From: Symbiodinium natans
Lineage: Eukaryota > Sar > Dinophyceae > Suessiales > Symbiodiniaceae
DNA length: 64,000 nt
Assembly (NCBI GenBank): GCA_905221605.1
Contig: CAJNDS010002245.1
Span: 62,001-126,000 of the forward strand
Direction of reading: 5' to 3'
Numbering within the stretch: the first letter of the stretch is position 1; the number at the start of each line of letters is the position of its first letter. The notes below the pieces were generated by a model. It saw nothing but the letters and a program-made list of their open reading frames with translations, searched no databases and was not told the DNA's origin. The position numbers and the translations under genes were made by a program. This document shows positions 9,163 to 20,244 of this stretch, one piece after another.

Positions 9163-9246
9163 GTTTAGGGTTTAGGGCTTAGGGCTTAGGGCTTAGGGCT
9201 TAGGGCTTAGGGCTTAGGGCTTAGGGCTTAGGGCTTAGGGCTTAGG
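9163..9246 (+). repeat. GGGCTTA variant telomeric array
   Basis: One TTTAGGG then about eleven identical GGGCTTA heptamers, a single-base variant (T to C) fixed across the array. Confidence 0.95.
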
Positions 9247-9261
9247 TTTGTGTGGCACCAG

Positions 9262-9288
9262 TTGCAAGAAAGGGCCCGTCAATTCGGG
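9262..9288 (+). CDS. Model 8144-9392, micro-exon 5
   Basis: Twenty-seven bases between CACCAG and a GT. In the phase carried from exon 4 it reads ARKGPSIR plus split codons at both ends. Its length keeps phase 1 for exon 6. Evidence is weak on its own. Confidence 0.35.
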
Positions 9289-9329
9289 GTACCCTAAACC
9301 CTAAACCCTACACCATCCTAAATCCAAAG

Positions 9330-9392
9330 GGGCCATGATTGAGAGAGCTGCCTGGGCTCTGTTTAGCTCAGGGGTTGCGGGGCTGCTTGCGA
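9330..9392 (+). CDS. Model 8144-9392, exon 6
   Basis: Acceptor ATCCAAAG, preceded by CCCTAAA repeats; GT donor at 9393. Phase 1 in and out. Reads AMIERAAWALFSSGVAGLLA after a split glycine codon. Hydrophobic second half. The gene must continue, but the next exon was not identified. Confidence 0.5.
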
Positions 9393-10074
9393 GTGTTGAG
9401 GCTTTGCGGTTCAGGCTCAAGGGTTTAGGGTTGAGGCCAGGGGCTTCAAGAATGGGGGGGTTCGCGCCTTGCGCTTTACTCTCACCGGGGTTTCGGACAC
9501 CCCGGAATCCTCTGAACTTCCCTGAATCCATGGATAGTGTTCTAGGGTTAAGGGTTTAGGGGCCTTGAGGGCTTATGTGTCCGGATACCCTAAACCCTCA
9601 ACCCTAAGCAGGTCTTATGGGGTTCTCATGGCTTGGGGTGGGGCCAGGATGCGCTTGTCTTCAGGGTTTAGGGTTTAGGGTTTTGGCCTCGTGGCAGGGA
9701 TGCACCTTACTGAATTTGGGGCTCTTGGATGCTTCTGTCCTTGTGCTCTATGCACTAAAATGCCCTAAGCCCTTCTGAAAGAGTGGTCTTGGTGTGGATT
9801 TGGGGATGGCCATCGTGGGGTGCTTCTTTTCCGTCATCTCGGAGTGGTCCTGAGGTGGTGTTACACTGCTTGGGGTTCTTAAAAAGGGTTTAGGGTTTAG
9901 GGTTTTGGGTTTTGGGTTTAAGGTGTAGGGTTTAGGGTTTAAGGTTCAGGGCCTAGTACTTGATGTTGGAGTCTAAGGCATACATCGGCCACGTCGTCCT
10001 TGTCCTCCTCGACGTGGCCAGCTTCCTGAAAAACCACACTGTTACTTTCTCGCTTTCTTGTTTTCTCTGTCTTC

Positions 10075-10076
<2 letters not shown>
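9393..10076. other. Probable intron or intergenic DNA
   Basis: Mixed unique sequence with telomeric motifs at about 9540-9600, 9665-9690 and 9885-9940. No further exon could be assigned with confidence. Confidence 0.35.
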
Positions 10077-11048
<972 letters not shown>

Positions 11049-11275
11049 CGGTTTGCCCCTGCAAAAAAACCCAAAAAACACAACAAAGGCAAACACACCT
11101 ACAAACCTCAAAGCACAACCACACACAACACCAACCACCAACACAACACCACAACCCAATACACCAACCACACACACAACCAAACCACGCACGCCACCAC
11201 AACCAAAACCACACAGCAAACACACCACAACCACACACACAGGGTCGACCACAACCACAAACCACCACAACCCCG
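11049..11275. repeat. CA/CCA-rich low-complexity tract
   Basis: Strongly A/C-biased irregular repeats (ACACC, CCACAA). It is followed near 11373-11420 by C-rich homopolymer runs. Confidence 0.9.
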
Positions 11276-11566
11276 GGTATGCAAAAAGACACTACGTAGA
11301 CTAGAAAACAAGAAAAAAAAGGTTTAGGGCTTGTGGCTAGGAAGCCGTACTGTTCAACATTAACAGCTTTCCACCCCCCCCCCCCTCAACCCCGCCCCCC
11401 CCCACCTCCTCCCCACCCCCCTCAAACCTTCGTTTGCGGCGATGTTTAATCCCTCTGCAGCAAAAAAAAAAGGGAAAGAAAGCGACACTGACGCCCCCCC
11501 GGGTCCCCACCCCGAAACAAAAAAAGTACAGGGGCCAGTCCTGATGGAGCCTTCCATGGCCTGGTG

Positions 11567-11672
11567 CCAAGTTTTAAGCGCCTGGGCCGAAGGAGCCTGT
11601 CAATTTATGAAAAGACCAGAGGCCCAGACATGGACTTCCATTCTTGTGCAAGTTTTGAGCGCCTGGGCCGAG
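11567..11672 (+). repeat. Direct repeat of about 22 bases
   Basis: CAAGTTTTAAGCGCCTGGGC and CAAGTTTTGAGCGCCTGGGC occur 81 bases apart. The translated version is VLSAWAEGA and VLSAWAESA in the same frame. Possibly coding but unsupported. Confidence 0.5.
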
Positions 11673-12179
11673 AGTGCTCTGCACTGAGACCAGCCAGCCT
11701 GAGGTGACACGCGCCAGGGCTTGAGACATAGAAGAGCTTAGTGTGAGGCGCAGGGTCTTGCAGCAGGACATAGGGAGTCCCCTTCAGGCGATGGTTTGGG
11801 TGGCCAAGACTTACCATGTAGATGTAACCCCTTGAGCCTAGTCCCTCCCTTTGGTTAATTGCTGTATTTCGCTTACCCGTAGTTACCTGGTGTTTGGGAC
11901 AGCTGGGGGTAGGATGTTATGCTAGTACAGACAGCCAGCTGCAAGTGGCCGAAGGCTTTTACCAGCATGACATGCGGAGCGCTTGGTAGGCCAGGAGGAA
12001 CTTTTCCCCCAGAAGAGGGGGCGTGCTTCGGAACTATCGAATATCTATATACATATATATCACAAAATGCATTGCACTGTTGTCCTCCAATCCGCTGCAA
12101 GGTTTCTCGAGTCCCGACATCACACACAAGCTGTGATGCCCGCAGTCTCACTTGCGAGTGAATGATGCGGTGCTTGCAG

Positions 12180-12227
12180 AATCAATGTGGTGGAGCACAG
12201 GTCCATGAGCTCTGCCGCGCAATCTAG
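12180..12227 (+). CDS. Candidate exon
   Basis: Acceptor GTGCTTGCAG, then NQCGGAQVHELCRAI and TAG; an internal GT at 12201 could instead be the donor. Unknown family. Confidence 0.4.
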   Translation, partial: NQCGGAQVHELCRAI

Positions 12228-12324
12228 GAACGTACGTATCGTTGGCCACCGACTCCAAAGCAAAACCGGCAGTTCCTACGCTGGTTCCTACGCTCGAAAG
12301 CCCCTAAAGCCTCTACACCCGAAT

Positions 12325-12410
12325 TGGTTCCTAAACCCTAAACCCTAAACCCTAAACCCTAAACCCTAAACCCTAAACCCTAAACCCTAAACCCTAAACC
12401 CTAAACCCCA
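12325..12410 (-). repeat. CCCTAAA tract
   Basis: About 12 perfect heptamers, 5' of a candidate exon. Confidence 0.95.
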
Positions 12411-12436
12411 AAGCCTGGACCCTGGCACCCGCCGAG

Positions 12437-12498
12437 TCCTGAGCCCGAGCCGAAGCCACGCCGGGCGCCGAAATCCAAGGCCGGGCCACGGAGCCTCT
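12437..12498 (+). CDS. Candidate exon between inverted tracts
   Basis: Between acceptor GCCGAG and a GT at 12499, one frame reads PEPEPKPRRAPKSKAGPRSL. C-strand tract upstream, G-strand tract downstream. Proline- and lysine-rich; could be low-complexity coding. Confidence 0.35.
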
Positions 12499-12506
12499 GT
12501 TTTTTT

Positions 12507-12676
12507 TTGGTGTTTGGGTTTAGGGTTTAGGGTGTAGGGTTTAGGGTTTAGGGTTTAGGGTTTAGGGTTTAGGGGTTTAGGGGTTTAGGGGTTTAGGGGT
12601 TTAGGGGTTTAGGGGTTTAGGGGTTTAGGGGTTTAGGGGTTTAGGGGGTTTAGGGTTTAGGGTTTAGGGTTTAGGG
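12507..12676 (+). repeat. TTTAGGG tract with TTTAGGGG block
   Basis: Starts as TTTAGGG, then about ten TTTAGGGG octamers, then TTTAGGG again, ending in (TC)n. Confidence 0.95.
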
Positions 12677-12891
12677 TCTCTCTCTCTCTCTCTCGTTTGT
12701 TCTCGTCTTCTTTAAGGTTTAGGTTCGGGGTGGGGTGGGGTGGGGGCTGTCGTCAATGTTGCTTTGGTTGTGACCCGCTGTTTATGGGGAATATGCGTAT
12801 GCTTTCAGCTAGAAAAACGGTTCCGTACGTTGGGATCCAAGGTGGGTTGAGGGTCTCGATTTATCGGGTCTTGGGCTGGTGGCCGTGCCAG

Positions 12892-12987
12892 GCGGAGCGT
12901 CGCGAGGAGACCCTGCGGGAAGCGGGAGCGACAACGACGAAGTCGACGCCCGCGTCCAAGACAGTTTTGCCATCTACCTCATCCTGA
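12892..12987 (+). CDS. Exon, unknown protein
   Basis: Acceptor GGCCGTGCCAG and GT donor. The favoured frame starts GGASRGDPAGSGSDNDEVDA and ends RVQDSFAIYLIL. Another frame (EERREETLRE-like) is also open, so the peptide is not certain. Confidence 0.5.
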   Translation, partial: AERREETLREAGATTTKSTPASKTVLPSTSS

Positions 12988-13265
12988 GTTTTGTTTCGAT
13001 GATTATGAGCATTTTGAGTAGGATGGTCATTATGATCAGTATGGTTATTAAGAATGAAGCATGGTTCTGATGACTGCTATGATTAAGGGCCTAGAGACTT
13101 CGGTTGCAAGGCCTGAACCCTAAGTTTGTTCCCAAACCCTGAACTCCCAAACTCCAACCCTGCAATGGTGAAGAGTTTAGGGTTCAGGGTTTCTTGGGGA
13201 GTGTCCCCGAGATGAGGTGCAGGGTTTAGGCCTTTATCGTTCTAAAGTCTTAGGGCGACGCACTT

Positions 13266-13336
13266 ATGGTCCCTTTACAATGATACTAGAATAGCCCCAA
13301 AAACCCTATTCTAATTATTCAGGCCCCGATATTGCA
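13266..13336. mobile_element. Family D element, short form
   Basis: TATGGTCCCTTTACAATGATAC and CTATTCTAATTATTCAGGCCC match the right half of the 3649-3813 copy almost base for base. Confidence 0.6.
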
Positions 13337-13449
13337 CCTTATATGCCCTCAACGCTAAACTCCCCTGTATCGGTCAGTCCCTCATTTTTTGGCGGTGGGG
13401 GCATTCGACACTTATCTCTTCCATAACTTTCACTGCTTCTACAGCATGC

Positions 13450-13928
13450 CACAGCAAACCCTCAGCGTTCAACCCTAACCCCTCAACCTTGAACCCTATA
13501 ACCCTTAACCCGAAAACCCTATAACCCTCAAAACCTAAACCCTGAAACCCTGAAACCCCCCAAACCCTCAAACCACTACACCCTCAAACCCTCAACCCTG
13601 AAACCCTCAAACCCTCAACCCCCTCAACCCTCAAACCCTCAAACCCTACACCTCCAAACCCTCAAACCCCTAAACCCTAAACCCTCCACCCTGAGCCCCC
13701 AAGCCCTCAAAACCCCTAAACCCTAAACCCTAAACCCCCAAACCCTCAAACCCCTAAACCCTAAACCCTCCACCCTGAACCCCCAAGCCCTCAAACCCCT
13801 AAACCCTCAACCCCAAAACCCTAAACCCTCAACCCTTAACCCTAAATCCTAGATCCTAAACCCTATACCCTAAACCCTAAACCCTAAACCCTAAACCCTA
13901 AACCCTAAACCCTAAACCCTAAACCCTG
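13450..13928 (-). repeat. Long degenerate C-strand tract
   Basis: About 480 bases of CCCTAAA, CCCTCAAA, CCCCTAAA and CCCTGAA variants. It becomes perfect CCCTAAA in the last 60 bases before the next exon, so homogeneity increases toward the acceptor. Confidence 0.95.
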
Positions 13929-13935
13929 CGCGTAG

Positions 13936-13995
13936 GAAGCCGCGGCGCAAGGCCAAGGTCGGCCATTTTGGGGGGCAAGTTGGTTGTCTGTCAGG
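13936..13995 (+). CDS. Candidate exon between inverted tracts
   Basis: Acceptor GCGTAG, then RKPRRKAKVGHFGGQVGCLS in one open frame, then GT of the TTTAGGG tract. An internal GCCATTTTGG resembles the centre of the dinoflagellate spliced leader but the rest does not match. Confidence 0.4.
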
Positions 13996-14096
13996 GTTTA
14001 GGGTTCAGGCTTTAGGGTTTAGGGTTAGGGTGGCTTAGGGTTTAGGGTTTAGGGTTAGGGTGGTTTAGGGTTTAGGGTGGTTTAGGGTTTAGGGTT
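13996..14096 (+). repeat. TTTAGGG tract
   Basis: Interrupted heptamers including TTAGGGTGG variants, beginning at the donor GT of the previous exon. Confidence 0.85.
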
Positions 14097-14117
14097 CACG
14101 ATTTGCTGTTGGCGCAG

Positions 14118-14197
14118 ATGCTGTGAAGGTTGGGATGCAGGCTGGGCTCAAGAGCTTCGTCAGGTGCGAAGAGCAGCTATGGCCCGATTCTGGAGGG
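14118..14197 (+). CDS. Exon, unknown protein
   Basis: Acceptor TGTTGGCGCAG, GT donor at 14198. Starts DAVKVGMQAGLKSFVRCEEQ and ends LWPDSG. Good protein-like composition, no family recognised. Confidence 0.55.
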
Positions 14198-14283
14198 GTC
14201 TGTTTATGTTGTCTCAGGGTTAAGGGTTTCGCTTTATAGAAATTGTATAGGGTTTGGGTCCCAATACCTTTTTTTTCAACGCT

Positions 14284-14374
14284 AGTTTTCAACCAAAGGT
14301 GTCCAACGTTGGTTTTCAACGAAGCGCTTCTCACGCCAGTTTTCAACATAGTGCTCTCAACGTTAGTTTTCAAC
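14284..14374. repeat. 27-nt tandem repeat with conserved core
   Basis: The core AGTTTTCAAC recurs at 14284, 14311, 14338 and 14365, exactly 27 bases apart, with variable spacers of about 11 bases. Read on the minus strand it gives a 9-residue repeat of the LKT(N/G/S)V type. Period a multiple of three may mean coding constraint or chance. Confidence 0.7.
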
Positions 14375-14375
14375 G

Positions 14376-14472
14376 AAACCCTAAACCTCAAACCCTAAAC
14401 CCTAAGCCCTACACCCTAAACCCTAAACCCTAAACCCTAAACCCTAAACCCTAAACCCTAAACCCTAAACCC
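14376..14472 (-). repeat. CCCTAAA tract
   Basis: About 13 heptamers directly after the 27-nt repeat block. Confidence 0.95.
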
Positions 14473-14713
14473 AGGCTTCTCCTTTCGCACTGGCATTGAG
14501 TCCCGTGGCTGGGTGTGAAACGAAACGGTGTCGGACGTGAAGATTTCATACTCTCAGTAGTAGAGTAGGTAACCTTTAACCTTTTTGGGGTCCTATATTC
14601 CCTGTATAATCCCAAAGGTTAGCCTTTAGTTCCCCTGGACTGGACAAATAGGTATTTGAAGCCTGATAATCTTGCATGGCTCTCGTGAGTACTGGTGTCA
14701 GCGGCCACAAATA

Positions 14714-15115
14714 GGATATAGAAATTGCTTTGGGTCCCAAAAAACGTTTTGTACGACACGTTCTCAAGGAAAACGTTTTCAGTGAAACGTTTGCAACGAA
14801 TGTCTTCAACGAAGGTTTTTCATTATCGTTGAACCCCATGGCTTGGTGCGAGACGAAACGTGGCCGGTCCACTAATATCTGTAAAACCTCCTTTGCGGGG
14901 ATCGTATAGGGTTAAGCAAGGCTCCAACGGCGCGCTTTGGACACAAACGGCAGCTTTGGCTGAGTAGCGGCGCCGTTTGTAGAAATGGCGCCGTTTGCGC
15001 AACACAGCGCACGTCTTCGCGACAATTCGCACGGTTTTCTCGACTAAGCGCACGTTGGAAGCGCAAATGGGGTTGTCGAAACACGAAAGGGGTTGACGGC
15101 GTCCCTGGTAGAAAC
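14714..15115. repeat. Diverged duplicate of the 14.23-14.55 kb block
   Basis: Shares TATAGAAATTG...TTTGGGTCCCAA, the AACGTTTTC/CAACGAA motif series and the trailing GGCTTGGTGCGAGACGAAAC with the earlier block in the same order. A following GC-rich part repeats GCGCCGTTTG twice. Unrecognised family. Confidence 0.55.
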
Positions 15116-15544
15116 GGCGTACAAAGGACACCTTTGGAGCCTTATGGTTAGGGCCCCGATCGAACATGTTGAACGGTTGGGAATTCGGAGCTCGGAGGGG
15201 AAGGCCCCAGAGGTTTCAGTGAATTGAGCATTTGGCCTTCCAGGGGCGCTTTGGATTAATTTGCTTAAATTGGCTTGTCAGTTGTTTAGACGAATAACAT
15301 GGAAATTCACCACATACAGTTTCTGTTCATTTCGTCTTGAGGGTTTAGGGTTTACGCAGGGCCTTTTAGGGTCTAAGGTTTAGGGAATCGTTCTCTCTTT
15401 GTTTCCTTCAACCCTGGTTACTACAAGATGTACGGGGATAGTTGAAAGGTCTAAGGACCCTGCAGTAGGTACTTTTTCCAGGGCTTGGAGGCTTTCTGCT
15501 TTCAGGGTTTGGTATTTTCTGGGTTTTAGGGTTCTAAATTCATA

Positions 15545-15612
15545 TAAGGGTTTAGGGTTTAGGGTTTAGGGTTTTAGGGTTTAGGGTTTAGGGTTTAGGG
15601 TTTAGGGTTTAG
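15545..15612 (+). repeat. TTTAGGG tract
   Basis: Nine heptamers with one extra T, in the interval before the first exon of the 15.7-32.3 kb model. Confidence 0.9.
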
Positions 15613-15732
15613 TGTGCTTTTCCATGCCCTTTCCGACATTGAGGGGCCCCTAAAACCCCAACCCCTACATCCTAAACCCGAAACCCTAAACCCTGCTACG
15701 GGGCAAAGGGGTTAGCCCACACGTGCCTGCAG

Positions 15733-15798
15733 ATCAAGAACGTGCCTGGCGCCCTCCAGTACAAGTACCTGAAGGAGCTCGGCGGCGTCACAGTCCGG
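15733..15798 (+). CDS. Cys-rich (zinc-binding) protein, 12-exon model 15733-32323, exon 1
   Basis: First supported exon of a model whose phases agree at every junction (exons 15733, 16358, 16587, 17113, 18736, 20817, 21383, 26054, 27107, 30865, 31688, 32089, and a terminal one at 32260). The donor GT is the first base pair of a TTTAGGG tract. Reads IKNVPGALQYKYLKELGG then VTVR, phase 0 in and out. The model encodes about 300 residues: an unrecognised N-terminal half and a C-terminal half full of CxxC pairs. The N terminus is missing. Confidence 0.65.
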
Positions 15799-15985
15799 GT
15801 TAGGGTTTAGGGTTTAGGGTATAGGGTATAGGGTTTAGGGTTTAGGGTTTAGGGTTTAGGGTTTTAGGGTTTAGGGTTTAGGGTTTAGGGTTGAGGGTTG
15901 AGGGTTTAGGGTTTAGGGTTTAGGGTTTAGCGTTTAGGGTTTAGGGTTTAGGGTTTAGGGTTTAGGGTTGGGGTTTAGGGTTTCT
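15799..15985 (+). repeat. TTTAGGG tract at intron 5' end
   Basis: About 25 heptamers with sparse variants beginning exactly at the exon 1 donor. Confidence 0.95.
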
Positions 15986-16357
15986 GTAGATCCATAACCT
16001 TAACCCTAGGCTCTAAACCCTAAACTCTATGGTCCGTATCTTTGGCAACAGCCAGGCAGGCTCGGCTGCCGAAAGGGGCAGGATGTAGGGATGACTATCT
16101 TGAGGTGTGAGGTTTAGGGTTCGGGGCCTTGGGGTTTGAGGTTTTGGGTCGTGTGCTTGTGCGTTCTTGCTTGTTTTGTTGGGTGGGGGAATAAGGGGTC
16201 GCACAGGATTTTGCAAGAGCCTACGAGTCTGCACGCAGGCCGCCAAGTGCTTACTCAACCAACAAACTCTAAGCACCGAGCTTTGGAACCCTAAGCCCTA
16301 AACCACTAAACCACTAAACCCTAAACCACTAAACCCGAAACTCGAAGAAGTTGCCAG

Positions 16358-16414
16358 GAGCTCCTGGAAAAGGCCACCGGGCCCATCAAGGAGGGCTTCA
16401 TCGACAAGGCCGGG
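16358..16414 (+). CDS. Cys-rich model, exon 2
   Basis: Nineteen codons, phase 0 to 0: ELLEKATGPIKEGFIDKAG. Acceptor GTTGCCAG, donor GTGCTA. Preceded by CCCTAAA-type repeats. Helix-like; no family recognised. Confidence 0.65.
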
Positions 16415-16586
16415 GTGCTACCACGGCGTTTCCGGAAGGCCTTACGAACCCCAAAAGCCCCTGTTTAAACCCTAAACCCGAAACCCGAAAACCCGAAACC
16501 CTACTGTAAACCCTAAACCCTAAACCCTCGTTCTCAAGAAGCCCTAAACTCTACAAGCCCCAAAAGCCCCGCCAACCTTTCGGCAG

Positions 16587-16655
16587 ACAGAATCCAAGAG
16601 ACTAGATCCACGGGGCATCGAGGGTCTACATATGAAGGCACCGAGCCCCAGGTTG
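16587..16655 (+). CDS. Cys-rich model, exon 3
   Basis: Acceptor CTTTCGGCAG, donor GTATTT, 23 codons in phase 0. Starts TESKRLDPRGIEGLHMKAPS and ends PRL. A second possible donor lies four bases earlier. Confidence 0.6.
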
Positions 16656-16675
16656 GTATTTCTCTAAACTGGGGG

Positions 16676-16858
16676 TAGGGTTTAGGGTTTGGGGTTTAGG
16701 GTCTAGGGTCTAGGGTCTAATTAGGGTTTAGGGTTAGGGTTTAGGGTTTAGGGTTTAGGGTTTAGGGTTTAGGGTTTAGGGTTTAGGGTTTAGGGTTTAG
16801 GGTTTACGGTTTACGGTTTAGGCTTTAGGCTTTAGGGTTTAGGGTTTAGGGTTTAGGG
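16676..16858 (+). repeat. TTTAGGG tract
   Basis: About 24 heptamers with a few TCTAGGG and TTTACGG variants, near the 5' end of intron 3. Confidence 0.95.
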
Positions 16859-17112
16859 ACCTTAGAAGGGACCCAATTTAGAGAACTACCCAAGTTCAAG
16901 CTCACGAAACAGCTGTTCTTTGAAGGCCTGGGGCTTCAAGAGTTTCATGCTCCCAGGAGCCCAAGCAAGGCAGAGCGCCCACCGCTCCACCCTCAAGCTC
17001 GAACACCCTAAACCCTCAACCCTCAACCCTCAACCCTAAACCCTAAACCTTCAATCCAAGAGTCCCCTATGCCTAAAGGCCGTAGTTTCCCGAGTAATTA
17101 CTCCCTGCAAAG

Positions 17113-17148
17113 GATGCCACCGCCTGGCTGGCCTTCGAAAGTCCAGAG
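17113..17148 (+). CDS. Cys-rich model, exon 4
   Basis: Twelve codons in phase 0: DATAWLAFESPE, acceptor CTGCAAAG, donor GTCGGC. G-strand telomeric repeats start within 12 bases of the donor. Confidence 0.6.
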
Positions 17149-17156
17149 GTCGGCTT

Positions 17157-17262
17157 GGGGCTTAGGGCTTAAGGTTTAGGGCTTAGGGCTTAGGGCTTAG
17201 GGCTTAGGGTTTAGGGTTTAGGGTTTAGGGTTTAGGGTTTAGGGTTTAGGGTTTAGGGTTTA
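17157..17262 (+). repeat. GGGCTTA/TTTAGGG tract
   Basis: GGGCTTA variants grade into perfect TTTAGGG. Confidence 0.95.
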
Positions 17263-18546
17263 GAGGCCGACGACTCACGGGCTCTCAGGAGGGAAAGAAA
17301 GATGCTAGGACCCAGACTAGGCCCTTATTTAGGTTCAGAAAGCCCCTTCAAAACCTTGAAACAAAAAGGGCACCCTGTTCATTCCTGCGTTCCAAGACTT
17401 GGAGTACCTTATAGAAGCCGTTGCCCATGGGGTGGTTGTAGAAGTGACACGGACGAGAACTGAGCATTGGCCCTACGCAAGGTACCTATCCTGATGTCAG
17501 TTTGGTCTTTGAAAGTTTGGGTCTAAGTGGTGGGGAAACACATGTGCAGCGTTCAGGCAAACACAACATGTCAATGTGGACGGCATTCGCAGACAACAAT
17601 CGTGCGCCACGCAGCCCCGACACCCGAAACCCCAAAGTCCTCAGCCCAAAACAACGTCAACCCTAGACCCCTTAAACCCTACCCGGCCCCGGCCCCATAA
17701 ACCCTCAGCCCCCTAACCCGTAAAGCTAAAAGAAAACCTACACCCGAAAACCCTAAACAACCCTAAGTGCCAAACCCCAAACCCTAAACCAAAACCCTCA
17801 ACCCGGAACCCTCAGTGGCGAGTCGATCGAGGCCCTCTTCGGGCTTTATTCGGTTTTTAGTTTATGTTTTTTGTAAGGGTTTTAAGGTTTCAGTTTTTGT
17901 TTTAAAGGTTTTGAGGTTTCAGAGCTTTAGGGTTTGGCGCCTCTCCGGCTGAGGCTAGAAGGTAGTTTGAGCTACCGGCGATATAATTGGGAGGAGCCGT
18001 CGGGTTTAGGGTGCTTAGGGCATTTAGGGTATTCAGGGTTTATTTTGGGGCTATTTAGGGTTCTTAGGGGCCATGTTTTATTTAGGGTTTGGGGTTTAGG
18101 GTTTAGTGTTTTTAGGGGTTGCTCAGGGTTTAGGGCTTAGGGGGCACTTTAGGTTTCTAGGGCATGTAGGGCATTAAGGGCATTTAGGGATGTTTAGGGT
18201 TGTTTGGGGTCATTTGTGGTTGTTTGTTCGGGTACTTAGGCTCTTTAGGGTAGTCAGGGTCTTTCGGTACTTAGGGTTTAGTGAGTGAAGGGTCGCGTAC
18301 GACACAGGAAGGGTTTTGGATTCAGGGAGGTTATTGCGGTGAGGGTCGAGGGTTGTAAACGACTTAGCAGTAGGGTGTAGGTTCACCCTAAACCCTAAAC
18401 CTGAAAACTGTGACAGCAGCATGGAACTTCCAGTCTTTCTGTGCTCTATGGCTTCCAGATAAGCCGTCCACCCCTAAGTAAGTTCTTCCAGTCGCCCATC
18501 TTTGTCTCAATTAGTGGCTACAAAAAGGCTTCGGGGCTTGGGGTGG
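17263..18546. other. Intron 4, mixed unique DNA and degenerate telomeric motifs
   Basis: Scattered CCCTAAA-like motifs at 17640-17810 and TTTAGGG-like motifs at 18000-18260. No exon could be fitted between phase 0 at 17148 and phase 0 at 18736. Confidence 0.4.
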
Positions 18547-18720
18547 CCCCAAACCCCAAACCCCAAACCCCAAACCCCAAACCCCAAACCCCAAACCCCA
18601 ATCCCTAAACCCCAAACTCCAAACCCTACACGCTAAACCCTAAACCCCAAACCCTAAACCCCAAACCCCAAACCCTAAACCCCAAACCCAAAACCCCACA
18701 CCCTAAACCCTAAACCTTAA
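18547..18720 (-). repeat. CCCCAAA/CCCTAAA tract at intron 3' end
   Basis: Eight CCCCAAA heptamers, then mixtures with CCCTAAA, ending 15 bases before the exon 5 acceptor. Confidence 0.95.
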
Positions 18721-18735
18721 ACTCAAAACCTTAAG

Positions 18736-18775
18736 TGCCGCGAGGTGGAACTCCTCTCAGACTCGGAGCCCCTGG
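18736..18775 (+). CDS. Cys-rich model, exon 5
   Basis: Acceptor CCTTAAG, donor GTGGGT. Phase 0 to 1. Reads CREVELLSDSEPL. G-strand telomeric repeats begin about 28 bases later. Confidence 0.5.
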
Positions 18776-18802
18776 GTGGGTCTGCGCCGTGAAAAGAGAG
18801 AA

Positions 18803-18905
18803 GGGTTTAGGGTTTAGGGTTTAGGGTTTAGGGTTTAGGGTTTAGGGCTAGGGGTTTAGGGTTTAGGATTTAGGGTGTGTAGGGTTTATAGGGTTTAGGG
18901 TGAAC
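18803..18905 (+). repeat. TTTAGGG tract
   Basis: Seven perfect heptamers followed by variants, 3' of exon 5. Further tracts at 19108-19200 (C-strand) and 19276-19336 (G-strand) bracket the candidate exon region at 19.4 kb. Confidence 0.9.
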
Positions 18906-19407
18906 GGGATTTAAAGGGCTTGTAGACTTTGTAGGGTTTAAGGTTTCTGGGGCTTATCGGGTTTATCATCGAACATATTTATAGGGTTTTACAGGGTTTC
19001 TAGGGCTGAGGGTTTAGAATAGGGTTTATTTGGTTAAGATGGGCCCTCACCAGAGTATGATTCCTTGAAATTTGCACCGTAAGCCTTTTTGTTTCTGTGC
19101 GCGCGCGTGAAACCCTAAACCCTAAACCCCAAACCCGAAACCCGAAACTCTAAACCCTAAACCCCAAACCCTAAACCCCAAACCCGAAACCCTGAACCCT
19201 GTTTGCGCATGAGCTTGTGTACGTTTGGAGTTCACGGGCTGCGGGCACAGGCTCCAGGGTGGCAGTCTGTCTAGACGGTTTAGGGTTTAGGGTTTAGGGT
19301 TTAGGGTTTAGGGTTTAGGGTTTAGGGTTTAGGGGGCAAACTGTCACAGGGCGTTCCTTGCGGTAACAGTGTAGCTCAAAGGGCGGGTTGCTTTTATCAG
19401 TTTACAG

Positions 19408-19500
19408 GCGCAAGGTCTCCACACTGCCGCGGTGGTTCCCTCTTGGAAGGGGTTATGCGCCCGGCCCTTGCCGACTCATTGACTTAAGCAACAAAGGGAT
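19408..19500 (+). CDS. Alternative candidate exon, outside the phase chain
   Basis: Acceptor TTTACAG, donor GTAAAG. Starts RKVSTLPRWFPLGRGYAPGP and ends CRLIDLSNKG. It needs phase 2 on entry, which exon 5 does not give. It may be alternatively spliced, belong to another transcript, or be chance. Confidence 0.4.
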
Positions 19501-19944
19501 GTAAAGGATTACCTTGGTTTCCTAGACGCAGAGTCTCACTGAACCCTGGCACAGTGGCCTTTAGGTCTCCAGGGGTTTCAGGAAGTTTCGGATTTAGAGG
19601 TTCGGCTCTTGGGGGGTTTCCGGTTTGGGGGCAGTTGGGGCCTGACTCTTCGACTTCAAGAGATTAGGGCTTCGAGGTGTTTTGAGATGTTGTGATAGGC
19701 CTGCAGGGGGCAAGGATCTCAAAGCACTAGGCTAAACAGTGTGTTTTGGGGTTTCGGGCACATCATACCTTCCGGCAGTCGATCGGCCGTTTGAAAGTTT
19801 GCGGGTTGCTTAGACATGAACGCTGACTTGTGTGGCTGGACTTGTTTGGCTGGGCCGGAACCAGAACAGGCTAGCAATGATCATCCTGCATGCTTCCATG
19901 CATAGGGACATGCATTCGCCTGTAGAAGGCTCGCCACGCCAAGC

Positions 19945-20244
19945 ATGCCACGCGAATCTGTTGGACTTTCCATCACACCACGTGGCAGGTATGCCAGGAT
20001 CCATAATCTCATAAGCCAGCAGTCTCAACCCCAAGCCCCCTACGGTTCATACCAGTTGCTGCAACTGCATGTGAGAATTCAAGCATGTCGAGTGGACCAC
20101 CACCGGTGGCTGGGCCAAGACGGGTTGTGGTCGGATCCTGCGCTGGCTATGCTTATGGGTGAACTCTTATGGACGGATAAACGAGGGAAACAAGAGGTAA
20201 GAGCTAGTATACGGATCGTACACTGGTTCAGGGACTACTCGTGA
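19945..20244 (+). CDS. Open frame of unknown status inside intron 5
   Basis: Ninety-nine codons ending in TGA. The part from 20080 reads QACRVDHHRWLGQDGLWSDP and has a GTAAGA donor-like site at 20195. No telomeric repeats nearby. It may be an inserted gene fragment; no family recognised. Confidence 0.3.
   Translation: MPRESVGLSITPRGRYARIHNLISQQSQPQAPYGSYQLLQLHVRIQACRVDHHRWLGQDGLWSDPALAMLMGELLWTDKRGKQEVRASIRIVHWFRDYS

Noticed and set aside
13961-13980. GCCATTTTGG...GCAAG, like the 3' half of the spliced leader
   Set aside because: Centre matches but GGGGG replaces CTC; it also falls within a candidate exon.
14284-14374. CRISPR-like regular repeat with variable spacers
   Set aside because: Repeat core is only 10-17 bases and spacers about 11; the context is eukaryotic with no cas genes.
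14567-14625. Possible inverted-repeat element (AGGTAACCTTTAACC / AAAGGTTAGCCTTT)
   Set aside because: Imperfect, single copy, and within the duplicated 14-15 kb block; not distinguishable from chance.
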